From Apostichopus californicus (taxonomy: Eukaryota > Echinodermata > Holothuroidea > Aspidochirotida > Stichopodidae): DNA of 34,796 nucleotides. The notes below the pieces were generated by a model. The model worked only from the letters and a program-made list of their open reading frames with translations. It was not told the DNA's origin and did no database searches. Position numbers and translations under genes: made by a program. Of the stretch, positions 1 to 9,986 are shown one piece after another (position 1 is the first letter of the stretch; each line of letters begins with the position of its first letter). The stretch lies in NCBI GenBank assembly GCA_020650975.1, contig JAIPMN010010499.1:1-34796 (forward strand). The letters run 5' to 3'.

Positions 1-1829
1 CTGAAGCCACACTGGGATTCTGGATACACCCTGTCAGCTAGCACCTGAAGTCTAGCTAGGACCACACGTGCGAACACCTTGCCAACAATACTGAGGAGGG
101 ATATTCCACGATAATTGTTGCAATCGCTCCTGTCACCCTTGTTCTTGAAGAGGGTCACTATCTTGGCATCACGCATGCTTTGTGGTACCTGTCCTTCTTT
201 CCAGCAGAGGCAGATAAGCTCATGGAGATGGGATAGAAGTGTAGCTTTTCCTTCTTTGATGACCTCAGGTGGAATGGCATCATTTCCTGGAGCTTTGCCG
301 CTGGATAGTGCATCAATAGCTTTTTCAAGCTCAATCATTGTAGGCTCCTTGTCTAGGTTCTCTAGTACTGGTAGGACATGGATGCAGTTGATGGCATCTT
401 CGGAGACCGTGTTCTCTGTTGAGTATAACTCAAGGTAATGCTCCACCCATCTGTCCATCTGCTTCTTTGGGTCAGTGATGATCTCACCTGATTTTGTCTT
501 CAGGGGTGCTGACTTCTTTACAGCTGGCCCAGTTGCCTACCTGATTCCTTCATACATGGCCCCGATGTTGCCACTAGTGGAGGCCTGTTCGATGGAGGTG
601 CTCAGCTGAGTCCAATAATCATTAGCATATTTCCTGGCAATCCTCTGACTCTCAGCCCTAGATTTCCTAAGGGCACTCAACGTCTTGGCACTTGGATCTT
701 GCTTCCATCTTATAAGAGCCTGTCTCTTGGCTGTTGTTGCAGGTTCAATAACTTTCAAGTTGGAATCATACCAGTCGGTGTTTTGTCTTTTCTTCCTCCC
801 AAAAGCATCAATGGCTGACTGGTGGATGAAGGAGCTAAGCTGACACCATCTTGATTCTGCAGTTTCATCAGGAAGAGCAGGACCAAAGTTCTTCATAGAT
901 GCGTTGAATTTGTGAGTTTTTGCAGTATCCGCAGTACAGGCAGTGTTGATCTTTGGGAGACCTCTTGGTTTGGCATGATGTATCCTTTTGGGCTGCAGTA
1001 CAACTTTGCTGATGACTAGAGCGTGGTCGGTATGACAGTCAGCGCTATGGTAGCTGCGGGTTGTATGCACATCACCAATGCGACTTCTAGTGATGATCAG
1101 GTCAAGCTGATGCCACTGGTGTGAGCGTGGGTGCATCCAGGACACTTTATGTTTTTCTTTGTGCTGAAAGTAGGTGTTTCTAATGCACAAGTTCCTGTTG
1201 CAACAGAGTTCCAGAAGTCTTTGACCATTTTCATTGATCTTTCCTACTCTATGGTGACCGACGCATGTGGGCCAGGAATCATGTTCAGCACCGACTCTTG
1301 CATTGAAGTCACCTAGCAGGTAGAGGTCTTCCGATTCTGGGAGTTGACCAATGAGCTCATCGAGTTCACTGTAGAATTTGTTCTTCACATCAGGACTGGC
1401 AGCGAGAGTTGGAGCATATGCAGCCACCAGGTTAACTATGCCCTTACTGGTGTTTATGCGGAGAGATAGCAAGCGCTCTGTTCCACCAACGAGAGGTTCT
1501 GTCATAGGCAGTAGGGATGACTTTACTGCAAATCCAAATCCATGTTCACGTCTCTCTTCCTTGGCTTTCCCTTTCCAGAAGAATGTGTAATCCTTCTCTT
1601 GTACTGACCCATCATCTGCAAGTCTTGTCTCTTGTAGGGCAGCAATGTCTATATTCAGTCTGCAAAGCTCAGCATCAATGGCGGCTGTTTTGCGGATGTC
1701 GTTGATGTTCTGGAGATCTTCTGAAGTGCCTGGCGTCATAGTTCTAACATTCCAGCTTGCCAGACGAAGTGCTGGAAGTTTCTTCGAATTTCTTCTTGTG
1801 TTGCTGGGAACGTAGGTATTTCGCTCCAC
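1..1829 (-). pseudogene. LINE ORF2 relic: APE endonuclease plus start of reverse transcriptase
   Basis: The minus strand encodes a non-LTR retrotransposon protein. Running from 1829 downward, the first ~280 residues form an apurinic-type endonuclease: SWNVRTM, LQETRL, AAYAP, GDFNARVG and SADCHTDHALV are the usual N, E, Y, D/N and D-H catalytic blocks. A linker follows. Below position 537 the same frame continues into reverse-transcriptase blocks (SSGKAPGNDAIPPEVI, then NNYRGISLLSIVGKVF) and leaves the window still open at base 1. A TAG at 537-539 interrupts the frame and is most simply a mutated CAG. No ATG precedes the first endonuclease motif: the open frame near 1829 begins after a TGA, with GTG as its first start-like codon. 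The protein looks like those labelled 'craniofacial development protein 2-like' in animal genomes, which are LINE ORFs. The clade is not decided. Identification as EN+RT is firm. Confidence 0.9.
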
Positions 1830-2600
1830 AGTTCAGGTGCTTAGCACCCTAAGCCCCTTGCACCCAAAGAAGCATGTAGCCCGTGTCGGATCAGCACCTT
1901 ACTGGCTGGGGGCTGCCCAGTTTTGGCGGGCGGTAGCTGATCAGTGGAGTTACAATGACTCCTCCCACCGACGAAGACAACCCGTGGCGTCCATCTCTAC
2001 GACAATTGAGAATTGACTTATAACCCGTAACTGCTGTCTTCCGTGTTGTGCCCTTGTGTTACTAGCACAAGGATGAAGTGTCCTCTCCATGACGCAAAGC
2101 CTGGGCAGTTCATATGGGGATCCTGAGTTGCCCAAGGTAGATCTTATGCTTCAAGTTCCCCCTCTCGACATCACCAATGTACTCCAGAGGAAAGCAGAGC
2201 AGTACGTCTGGCATTGGGCTGGTTGCAGGAGTTGCCGGAAAGGTTGCCTATGACAATTCGGACCGTCTATGGGGCTCCACTCCAAATTTTCTGTCAGGGT
2301 TAAATCCCTTAGCCTTACGCTATCCCTAGCACTCACAAGGCAGTGAGTAGGAGACCACTGTACATAATGAACAGCTTTTGCTAGATGGCCGTTGGCTCCC
2401 GAGTTTGAGCTCGTCCGCCCTTGTAAAAATCGATCTTGTTTTTAATTCCATCAGGGTGTCCAGCCACCCTCCTCACTTGATTCCTCCAGGAAAAAGGTGG
2501 GGTTGACAGTTTAGTCGCTGACAGCTCGACCCTGATACAGGTGGTACTGGTTTGACAGGATACCAGTAGTAGGTAAGACCTGACCTGACCATACATGTTT
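1830..2600 (-). mobile_element. Probable 5' region of the same LINE
   Basis: This stretch lies directly upstream of the endonuclease frame on the minus strand. It is clearly less AT-rich than the flank beyond 2600 and contains several short minus-strand open frames (for example 1950-2135, 2151-2336, 2381-2596) that I do not recognise. The base composition changes sharply to AT-rich near 2600, which I take as the approximate 5' end. No target-site duplication can be tested because the 3' end is outside the window. Confidence 0.45.
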
Positions 2601-3298
2601 AATACATGTTCATGGTAATCCTCCTAATAGTGCATATGGTTGTCTGTTATGTATTAAACATAAACTCCATTCTTGCCCCCATCATACAAACAATACAGAT
2701 GTTTTGCATTGACATTTTTCGTAAATAAGCATATAGCTCTTCAAATTATTTGGTTTGTTTCTGACCGGGAATATTTATTCTACTTGTAACTTTTTACATT
2801 TCTCATATTCTGTACCATATTCATATTATTTGCATAATGCATATTACAGTATATTCATAATATTTGCATATCATATTTATCTTATTTTTGACTTTAACTT
2901 GTCTTGTTTTGTTATTTTTTGTTCTTTTTCAGCACCGTCTATCTTCATTCTCCTGCCTTAGGCTTGTTTGACACTTGTGCATTATTCAAGCATACAAACA
3001 AACTTCTTTTAACCCATTTTCAAACGTTCATGATACATAAATCAAGATTGGGCTAAGCCGTTTAAAGAGCCTTAGATATCAATACCATTATCCTGTGGAG
3101 GGATGCTGTACCTGTAACACTCAGTGAATGGAAAGATGTTTTTTGGGGTTAATTCGACTGCCAAAATATTTACAGTATTCCTGAACCTTAATTGTGTGGA
3201 CCGTTTAAAGCACATGCAGTACCCTGAATACATTGGCTAAACATTGGATGCAGAATTGAAGAGATGTTAAATGATTACTGTAGGATAGAAATAAGCTA
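2601..3298. other. AT-rich spacer, nothing recognised
   Basis: The segment has high A+T with T-rich tracts around 2730-2940. Its longest open frame (2755-2961) is low-complexity and hydrophobic only because of the T-rich composition. No gene, RNA or element boundary was seen. Confidence 0.5.
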
Positions 3299-3461
3299 CA
3301 ATCAAGGACCCAAATGTTGGCACTTTTTTCCCTTCTACCCTGCTTCAATGTTGGGCAAAGTCCGAAAAACGCCGGCTGAAATTTTCACTCTTTCAACATT
3401 GAACGAGGGGTGCAAGGGGAGAAATGGAAAAAAAAGTCCCAACTAATTTTTTCGTTGATTG
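3299..3461. mobile_element. Inverted-repeat MITE, copy 1
   Basis: The 163-bp unit begins CAATCAAGG and ends CGTTGATTG. Its two halves are imperfect inverted repeats: a GTTGGCACTTTTT-type left arm and a right arm that reads GTTGGGACTTTTT on the minus strand. Both arms contain TTCAATGTTG toward the centre. A second copy in the same orientation lies at 4946-5106. No ORF is present. No clear target duplication was found, so the superfamily is unknown. Confidence 0.7.
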
Positions 3462-3992
3462 TCTGACAATTAGCGGTGAAGGCCCATATAAAAATTAACG
3501 GAAATAAGCGGATTTATAGAGTTTGTTAATTGGAGAAAATAATGAATATTGTACAGGAAAATTAGTTGTTCATTATTGGGGATGGGTTGAAAGTGTTATG
3601 AAATTCTGCTGGCCTCAACATATCAAACCATTTATTTAATGGAAAATGAGAGGCGGATTTCTTTACATGAATACGGGGCTAAAGTACTTCAAAATTATTA
3701 AGAATATTGGACAAAAAGAAATGGCAGTGTGAAGAAAATTGACCACAAATTACATACAATTATCATACCGATATCTTGCAGGCAGTGCTTTCGGGCGGGG
3801 GTGTTCTATAATTTCGTGTATTAATTATCAACAGAAGTGATTATCACAACAAAAATAATAAAGCTTGAATGTGACATCAACGAGGGGCCAAAAATTAGTC
3901 AGTTTTATTAGTGCGAAATAATAAGGTAATGAAATTTTAAACAATCTATGATGAAAATGTCGGTAAAGGCAATTTATCCTCATGGGGATATG
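3462..3992. other. Spacer, nothing recognised
   Basis: AT-rich sequence without a convincing open frame, RNA or repeat. The minus-strand frame at 3828-4052 partly overlaps a G-tract element and shows no coding character. Confidence 0.4.
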
Positions 3993-4386
3993 CAGTGGTG
4001 TAACCAGGAATTTTCCGTGGGAACAGCGGTGGGGTGGGGGGGGGGTGAGCACAGGGGGACCAAACTTGTCAAATTATAGCCGAAGAAAATAATATTCTGT
4101 TATTTCATTTGGGGGTGGGGTGGGTGCTCGAACCACAGAAATGCATGTATTTTACTGTGGCCCTATTTTTTTTTTTTAAGTTTTAACAACGGACTCATCA
4201 AGGACCATAATTTTCAATTCCAAAACACTTTTATATAGTGCCGTGGTCAGGAATATTCGAGCAGTTAAAAAGCGGGAGGGGGGGGGATGGGAGCCCATTT
4301 TTTATGTGCTCTAAATTTTCATAATCAACTGTAGGAATCGCCTCTTAGGGGGCGCATGCCCCCGTCCCACTCTGCCTACATCCCTG
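3993..4386. mobile_element. Decayed CAG...CTG MITE with G-tract
   Basis: The left end reads CAGTGGTGTAACCAGG. The right end, read on the minus strand, is CAGGGATGTAGGCAGAG. About 12 of the first 17 positions agree. The interior holds long G runs (4031-4046, 4277-4287) and no coding frame. The ends resemble the CAGGGGCGTAGCCAGG end at 23056 and other G-tract elements in this window. The sequences flanking the ends do not match as a duplication, so the element is old or the boundaries are approximate. Confidence 0.45.
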
Positions 4387-4945
4387 CATCTTTTCTACTT
4401 TTCACAATAACTATTGTTCAACAACGACAGCTATAGACCTTTAAAGTGTACCGCTCCTCAGTGTACGGCATCTTGATAAACTATATATAATACTATTTAT
4501 ATTCAAAACCACCGCTCACCGTGAGTACGGTACAGCATTGAGACATGTCGATTGTTAAGTTACATAACAGTTGCAATACTTGGGCAACGATACTATATTA
4601 TAATTTTTGGGGGATATATCTCTGACTTGTATGGAGAAACTCAAGACAATATATAAAAAGGAAGTTATATCCCTGTGGAATGCCGCTTTCTTCTTTTCAT
4701 TCTTCTAACAGCGGTTAAATTTAGTTTTGCATTTTATTTTTCATTCAATCATACTTCCTTCTTGTACGTCCTAAAAAATATATAGATAGAGAACTATATC
4801 ATTAATATTATCACTTGTAATATAAAATTGATTATTTGCTCTCGCAGAGATACCCACTTGCTATATGAAGCTTACAACGCTCTTTAGCAATTTTCTTGAC
4901 TTAAAACTTTATAGTTCCTCTTTTTTGCCTTTACATTTTGACTGG
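4387..4945. other. Spacer, nothing recognised
   Basis: AT-rich sequence between two repeats. No gene-like frame or structured RNA was noticed. Confidence 0.4.
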
Positions 4946-5106
4946 CAATCAACGTGAAAAGTGTTGACACTTTTTCCCCTTCTACCCTGCTTCAATGTTG
5001 GGAAACGTCACAAAAACGCCGGCTGAAATTTTTACTCTTTCAACATTGATCGAGGGGTGCAAGGGGACAAATCGAAAAAAGTCCCAACTAATTTTTTCGT
5101 TGATTG
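4946..5106. mobile_element. Inverted-repeat MITE, copy 2
   Basis: This is a second, 161-bp copy of the repeat at 3299-3461, in the same orientation. It runs from CAATCAACG to CGTTGATTG, so its extreme ends are perfect 9-bp inverted repeats. The central CGCCGGCTGAAATTTT and the ...TCAACATTG...GAGGGGTGCAAGGGG block are shared by both copies. It is more symmetrical at its tips than copy 1. Confidence 0.7.
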
Positions 5107-5549
5107 TAGGCTGTCTTCTTAAAAATTAATGGGAAAACAAATGGCCAAAAATCAGCTTTAAAATCATGTTAATTTTCCTTAAAGTTGTGACTCCTGTTTT
5201 AAAATTCTATTGAAAATTATCCGAAAATAATGCATTTTCTACTGTGCGAAAAAGTTGTCAAAATGTACAACTTTTTAACCTACAATATGATTATCTATTA
5301 CATCCTGCACCCAACTGTCCTTATCTTTTCAGGGTAGATCTTGACTCTTACTTAACACACTTAACCCTAAAAGCCTAGGCTATTGTGAATGACAACTAAT
5401 TGATTTAATCATAATTCTTTCAGCTTACGGTATATAGTACTTTTTCATATTTAGATCTCTGTGGCCTTAGGCCTACCATACGATGAGTACAGTTGTCAGT
5501 AAAATAAATATCAATAGTTTATCAATAAACATAATTTTTTTCATTTCAG
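5107..5549. other. AT-rich spacer or intron
   Basis: No coding signal. It ends in a pyrimidine-rich acceptor (TTTTTTTCATTTCAG) at 5549, so it could be the intron upstream of the following exon. Confidence 0.4.
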
Positions 5550-6538
5550 AACATTCTGTGACAGAGGTAGAAGATACATTGAGCACATTTTCAATCTCAG
5601 AATGTGAGGATTCAGTCGATGCTGACAATTCATCAGCTACCTGTAATTCAGACATACAACTGACTCAACCATTGAACAATAGTACCCCAATTGCAAATCC
5701 CATGGGATAAAATGCCAGAGTGTGTCAAGGCAGCTACCAGGAATAAGAAGCGTCCAAAACCCTCGGACAGGCGTAATGTGGTTAGAATTGTCGTTGATGC
5801 GATGCGGAAGCACCACGCTAATCCAAATAAAGCGCAATGTGCTTCTATGGCCATTCGACTGGTATCCCAATATCCACAGTTTTGCTGAAAGAACTGATGA
5901 AGGGGAGACTATTGGGTGTGGGCACTACTCATTGTTGATGCAGATGAAAATCGTGTGGAACATATCAACAGAAACAATTCGGCAGCCCGTTTAAGAAAAG
6001 AGCGCAGACAAATAATTGAACGTACACCTGAAGTCGACATATGTGGACCACCTGACATGTATGGATGTGTCAATTGGCAGCCATTATCACCACTTCAACA
6101 ACAGCGGAAATAATTAGTACAAATATTTTCAGACAAGGGTCCGACTAGTGAAAAGAACATCAGATTGGTAGATCAAATTATGGAGAAGACTTATTATCTT
6201 CAGCGGCAACATATAAATATCACAAGTCCCCTTCCCTCAATAGCTGAAGTGAAACTTAAATTACCTTATTTATTTGAGGACAGGTGGTTTTTGAGCATTT
6301 CAGGACACTAACAGGCATACCAATTTACCAAACTTTGATACAGGGTTTCCAGAAAAAGGGGGAAAGAATTGCAAATTACCTGAAGTCTAAAAAGAAGTGC
6401 TCTTCCAATGTGACCAATGTCTTCAAAAGAATCGAGGAAACGGAACTGGATGGTGACAGCACTTTTGGTATTGCTACTATGCTGCTTGTGATGTCTTACT
6501 TTGGAGAGGAAGAGAAGGAACAATTTCTGCTTGATGAA
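5550..6538 (+). pseudogene. SAMD3-like protein, large conserved exon, frame-broken
   Basis: A TTTCAG acceptor opens the exon at 5550 and a GTAAGT donor closes it at 6538. Conserved blocks appear in order but in changing frames. An acidic Ser/Thr-rich start comes first. From 5691 come IPWDKMPECV and RRNVVRIVVDAMR, then QCASMAIRLVSQYPQF. From about 5880 comes ERTDEGETIGCGHYSLL, from 5955 VEHINRNNSAARLRKERRQ ending at YGCVNWQP, then KTYYLQRQ. From 6284 come FEHFRTLTGIPIYQTLIQG and MLLVMSYFGEEEKEQFLLDE. From memory this order fits proteins often annotated as sterile alpha motif domain-containing protein 3-like, although the SAM domain itself is not here. Frames change near 5690, 5882, 5953 and 6290, and TAA at 6111-6113 is in frame. 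Molecular function is unknown. It may be a decayed gene or carry sequencing indels. Confidence 0.55.
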
Positions 6539-7482
6539 GTAAGTTAAATGCAAAATTTAAAGGTATTCAAACAAATATTTGAATGACTTCAGTAGCTTCT
6601 TCCCTGATATAGTAGTGTTTGCACAGGTCTCCACTTGAACTGGGTACAAGATGCGCAATTCGGTCCGTTACCCGCAAGGTATAACAAATATTATCACAAG
6701 TACAGTACAGATTTCTTTTGGCTTGGTTTTCGTGTCAGTGCTGTGCTGTTGTTTGTCCACGTAAAAAGAAGTCTATGCTGTTGGTCATTTTGGAAGTTCA
6801 TCATCTAAGCCCAGGCTTCTAGCCTCGTAATCATTAAGCAGACTTTTCATTCTAAATTTTCATGAGAGATCAATGAAATGATATTATGTGGCATTTTTAA
6901 GAAAAGAAACAAGTACACTGATACTTTGAAAGTTTGAACTCCCCCCCCCCCCCCACTTCACTGTAAAACTTCAAAACACAATAGTCTTTGTTTTACAGTA
7001 TGACCAGAACATGGAGAGAGATTTTAAAAGTTAGAGGGGGACCATAATCCCCCTCTTAGAAGAAACTGTTGTATTCTTCAAGACAGGTACCAAAAATACA
7101 ACAAACGAAGATGGCATTCAATGCTGAGTTGAGACGGTCCTTGAATTTTGAATATAGCGTGTGTACTGCAAGTTATCAGCAAACAAAGTTTGATATTTCT
7201 ATACTTGCTTGTGTACCTCTATGGGTGGATTTTCTGAGCACAAAAACTGATCATTGTTTTAAAGTTAGCATTAAAGGACACGTATCCTGTATGGTTGACG
7301 GGATATTAAGACCTCCAATGGCAATTTCTTCATCAATTGAATGAATTGTCCAAAACACAAGTTTTTACAGTGCATAATACAGGTTAATTTATGTCATCTA
7401 TCAGTCTAGCAAGCATTATAGTCTATTTAGAGGTTACATTCAATTTCTAAACATATTGTTGATATGTTTACCTCCTATGCAG
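6539..7482 (+). other. Probable intron region of the SAMD3-like gene
   Basis: It starts with GTAAGT and ends with CTATGCAG. The flanking exons are in incompatible phase (0 and 1), so at least one exon between them is missed or lost. A 91-codon frame (7069-7344) lies inside but I cannot tie it to the family. A poly-C run sits near 6940-6955. Confidence 0.35.
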
Positions 7483-7685
7483 GTAGTTCAATCCTAACGG
7501 GCACCTCATTTCTGCTAACAGTTGATGGCCATATCGTTTGTGAAATAACTGGTAACTTCGTGAAGGGCCTGGCTCTGCTGTTTGCTAGCTTTTACATGTT
7601 CAACCTTGAATATCAAGAGGAAGTTGCAATAACCCTATACCCACGCCAACTTTCCCTGCATCGCACACACATTAGTTCGCGCTAA
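7483..7685 (+). pseudogene. SAMD3-like protein, later exon
   Basis: After a CTATGCAG acceptor the frame reads SSILTGTSFLLTVDGHIV, then FVKGLALLFASFYMFNLEY and a terminal TLYPRQLS-type segment before TAA at 7683. The pattern 'hydrophobic-VDG...ALLFASFYxFNxxY...TL' is what I remember from the C-terminal part of the SAMD3-like proteins, whose conserved central region lies at 5550-6538. The exon begins one base into a codon. The exact 3' splice boundary is unclear: no strong GT donor stands out before the stop, so the exon may end shortly before 7685. Confidence 0.45.
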
Positions 7686-7765
7686 CGCGGCAATAATTAT
7701 TTACCCTGCAATCACCCTCACTTTTCAACACGGATAGACGTCACTGTTGTTAACTAGTGATTCAC

Positions 7766-7860
7766 AAATTATAGATTCACAATTGTGAATCTATATTTTT
7801 TTCTTAGATGAAATTTAAGGTTGTAGCTACTGATTCACAACAGTTGTGAATCTATAATTT
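7766..7860. repeat. Fold-back repeat with nested palindromes
   Basis: The left arm starts AAATTATAGATTCACAA at 7766 and continues into TTGTGAATC. The right arm at 7832-7860 is its inverted copy (GATTCACAACAGTTGTGAATC followed by TATAATTT). Each arm is itself nearly palindromic, so the DNA could form small hairpins or one larger fold-back. No target duplication was seen. Confidence 0.6.
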
Positions 7861-8425
7861 CTATTTTGATTGTTTTTCAGATATGTAACATTTGTAAAGG
7901 GAAGATTTGTTTGAAGATTATGCTCCCAATTTCTGATTATCAGATTATTAAAACCGCTCTATTCGACACATATAATAACAAAAATTTATCGCATTTTTCT
8001 GCCATCAAAGGCCCCTAAAAAGTATAAAATGCCAGAGCTTCCAGGGGGCTTCCCAACGGGGCCTTGCCACTGGACCCCACGCCGATTTGGGTTGGCACCC
8101 CCAACATTACAAACGTTCCGGCGCCGCTGCTTCAATTTGAAGACTTAGCCTCAAAGGTCCCCAGAATTCTTAACAATATTTATTGTGACTCCCCTCTGAA
8201 GTATTTTATCTTAATTTTAACTTGAGAAAAGTTTTGATCTGATGGCTTCAAGTTCAATGAAACTTTGTAAATTATATTTATGTGCTTCTTTTTGCAGGCT
8301 TGGAAAGAAATTTTTGGTATGCTGACTATTGTTTTATTTCAGGTTTCTGACCATTTCAAACAGCTTCTCAAAGTAGACATCTTTCATACTTGGTTGACTT
8401 ATATTGTAATACTTATCTTTTTATG
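7861..8425. other. Intronic or spacer sequence
   Basis: No convincing gene. GTTTTATTTCAG near 8330-8342 looks like an acceptor followed by a short open stretch, but I could not connect it to any family. Confidence 0.3.
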
Positions 8426-8433
8426 CTAGACAG
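8426..8433. repeat. Target-site duplication, left copy (CTAGACAG)
   Basis: CTAGACAG directly precedes the CAGAGTTG end of the hAT element and is repeated exactly after its other end at 13368-13375. Eight bases is the length produced by hAT integration. Confidence 0.95.
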
Positions 8434-8443
8434 CAGAGTTGGG

Positions 8444-8660
8444 GACTCGAGTCAGGGACTCGGACTCGAGTCAGGGACTCGGACTCGAGTCAGACTCGAG
8501 TCGCAAATTTTAGGACTTGAGACTCGACTCGAGACTCGGCTGTCAGAGACTTGGGACTTGACTTGAGACTTGCCCAAAAAGTTAGCAAAGACTTGGGACT
8601 TGACTTGAGACTTGCCTTCAAAAGACTCGGTTTTTCTACTAGAGACTTGTTTGTATTTCA
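8444..8660. repeat. Left subterminal repeat array of the hAT element
   Basis: The palindrome GACTCGAGTC occurs at 8444, 8463, 8482 and 8493, then degenerates through GACTCG and GACTTG variants to about 8650. Long open frames here are artefacts of the repeat. Arrays of this type near hAT ends usually bind the transposase; that role is inferred. Confidence 0.85.
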
Positions 8661-9073
8661 CAATTTTTTAATCATTAAATAACTTCATAAGTTGATAATA
8701 AATAATTATGGTTTCGTGTACGCTCGAATTACGGGCGCCCAACGACGACTACAGGCGTTGCCATAACTACCATTGGCTTGGTTGAATATTCCATCCAGGG
8801 CTGCTGGTTGGCTGAAAGTTGGCCTTTTTCAATAAAAGTGGGTAGCAAATTTTTAGCTAATTTGTTCCGTGGCGTGTGCCCCGGTTTTGCTATTCGGCTG
8901 TTTAATTTAAACCACATAATTCTAGTGTTCAGCAGCCGAAAATTTGGCAGAATTTCGGTCATTGTTTGACTGATTTTTGTCTGAATTTATTTGGGCGTAA
9001 AAAATCCATTTGGCCGCAAAGCATTGATTTCATCTGGCAGCCCCGATTCCATCTGTATGTTGCAATCACAATC

Positions 9074-9211
9074 ATGGCGGCGTACGTACCAATTCCGAAG
9101 ATAGTTTCGTTTGGATACAAACAATACGAGACTTCAGCGAAAAAGAGGACTGCTGTATGGTCCTTCCACCACGTCAAATTTTGTTCGTCACTTGAAAACC
9201 CATTCAAAGAA
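9074..9211 (+). pseudogene. hAT transposase exon 1 (start of BED finger)
   Basis: ATG at 9074 sits in a good context (ATCATGG). The 46 codons include KKRTAVWSFHHVKF, the VW.F start of a BED-type zinc finger. The exon ends AAAGAA before GTAAGTAAA, an excellent donor, in phase 0. The zinc-binding Cys and His of the finger are not in this exon. The next recognisable exon starts in another phase, so one exon carrying the rest of the finger is missing or too diverged to see. Confidence 0.6.
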
Positions 9212-9543
9212 GTAAGTAAATGTCCTACTTTTTACTGTTATCGTTAGGCACTTGTCATGATCGAATTAGCCTAACTTAAAGTAAACCTCCAGTCCAGTCC
9301 GGGCATTATGGTGCAATATTCCGCAGGAAGTGTAATCCAAATGGGAGAGATGAGAATAGGGAAGAAACTGCTAAGCCTAGTTACTTTTTGATTCTTTGCC
9401 ATTGGATAATGAATCTATTGCATATGCAGTCACGCATGTCTGTGAAGCTTCTTGTAAACACAAAGTGGATGACCAGAGGTCTGATTAGATTATTCTCTCA
9501 TTTGGAGGGGGCAGAGGATTACCCATATTAAGTAGGGGGGGGG

Positions 9544-9935
9544 TGTGAAATTCATTGCCTAACAAGCTGTAGTATGGGTAAATTTGGAGCCTACACGGTC
9601 ATTTGAAGAAAATGATTTTCGAACAATGAATGATCTCATTTCAATTGTGATCATTTCATACATGTGACGGGTGGAATTCACAGCCTAATACACTGTAGTA
9701 TGGGTAAATGTGTAGCCTATACCAGCTTTGTTAAAAAAAACTTCAGAGGTGAAATTCATAGCCTAACAAACTGTAGTATGGGTACATTTGGAGCCTATAC
9801 AGTCATTTAGACGAAAAATCTTCAAACAATGACTATTTTCATTCTGATCATTTCATACATGTGACAGGTGGAATTTATAGCATAACATAAGAACATACTG
9901 TAGTATGGGTACATTTGGAGCCTATACCCTCAATA
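9544..9935. repeat. Tandem repeat inside the transposase intron
   Basis: CTGTAGTATGGGTA followed by ...GGAGCCTA recurs at 9567, 9693, 9771 and 9898, spacings of 126, 78 and 127 bases. The blocks between also repeat (GATCATTTCATACATGTGAC twice; GTGGAATT...AGC.TAA several times). It looks like a higher-order tandem expansion of an approximately 127-bp unit with one shortened copy. Confidence 0.75.
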
Positions 9936-9986
9936 AAACAAAGTTCGAACAACTCTCACACACTGTTGTTACTGTTGCTTTTATAG

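Noticed and set aside
115..438. 107-codon plus-strand open frame
   Set aside because: It lies opposite the reverse-transcriptase coding strand of the LINE; the minus-strand reading has clear RT motifs and this one has none.
2755..2961. Hydrophobic 68-codon frame that might look like a membrane peptide
   Set aside because: Its Phe/Tyr/Ile content comes from T-rich sequence; there is no start context or conservation signal.
3985..4394. Target-site duplication for the G-tract MITE
   Set aside because: GGGATATG and CATCTTTT do not match; only the inverted ends are reported.
7069..7344. 91-codon frame between SAMD3-like exons
   Set aside because: Tempting as a missing exon, but it lacks splice sites in the right phase and recognisable family motifs.
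8452..8661. Minus-strand ORF rich in SQVKSQV repeats (also 13169-13402)
   Set aside because: It is produced by the GACTTG/GACTCG subterminal arrays of the hAT element, not by a protein-coding gene.
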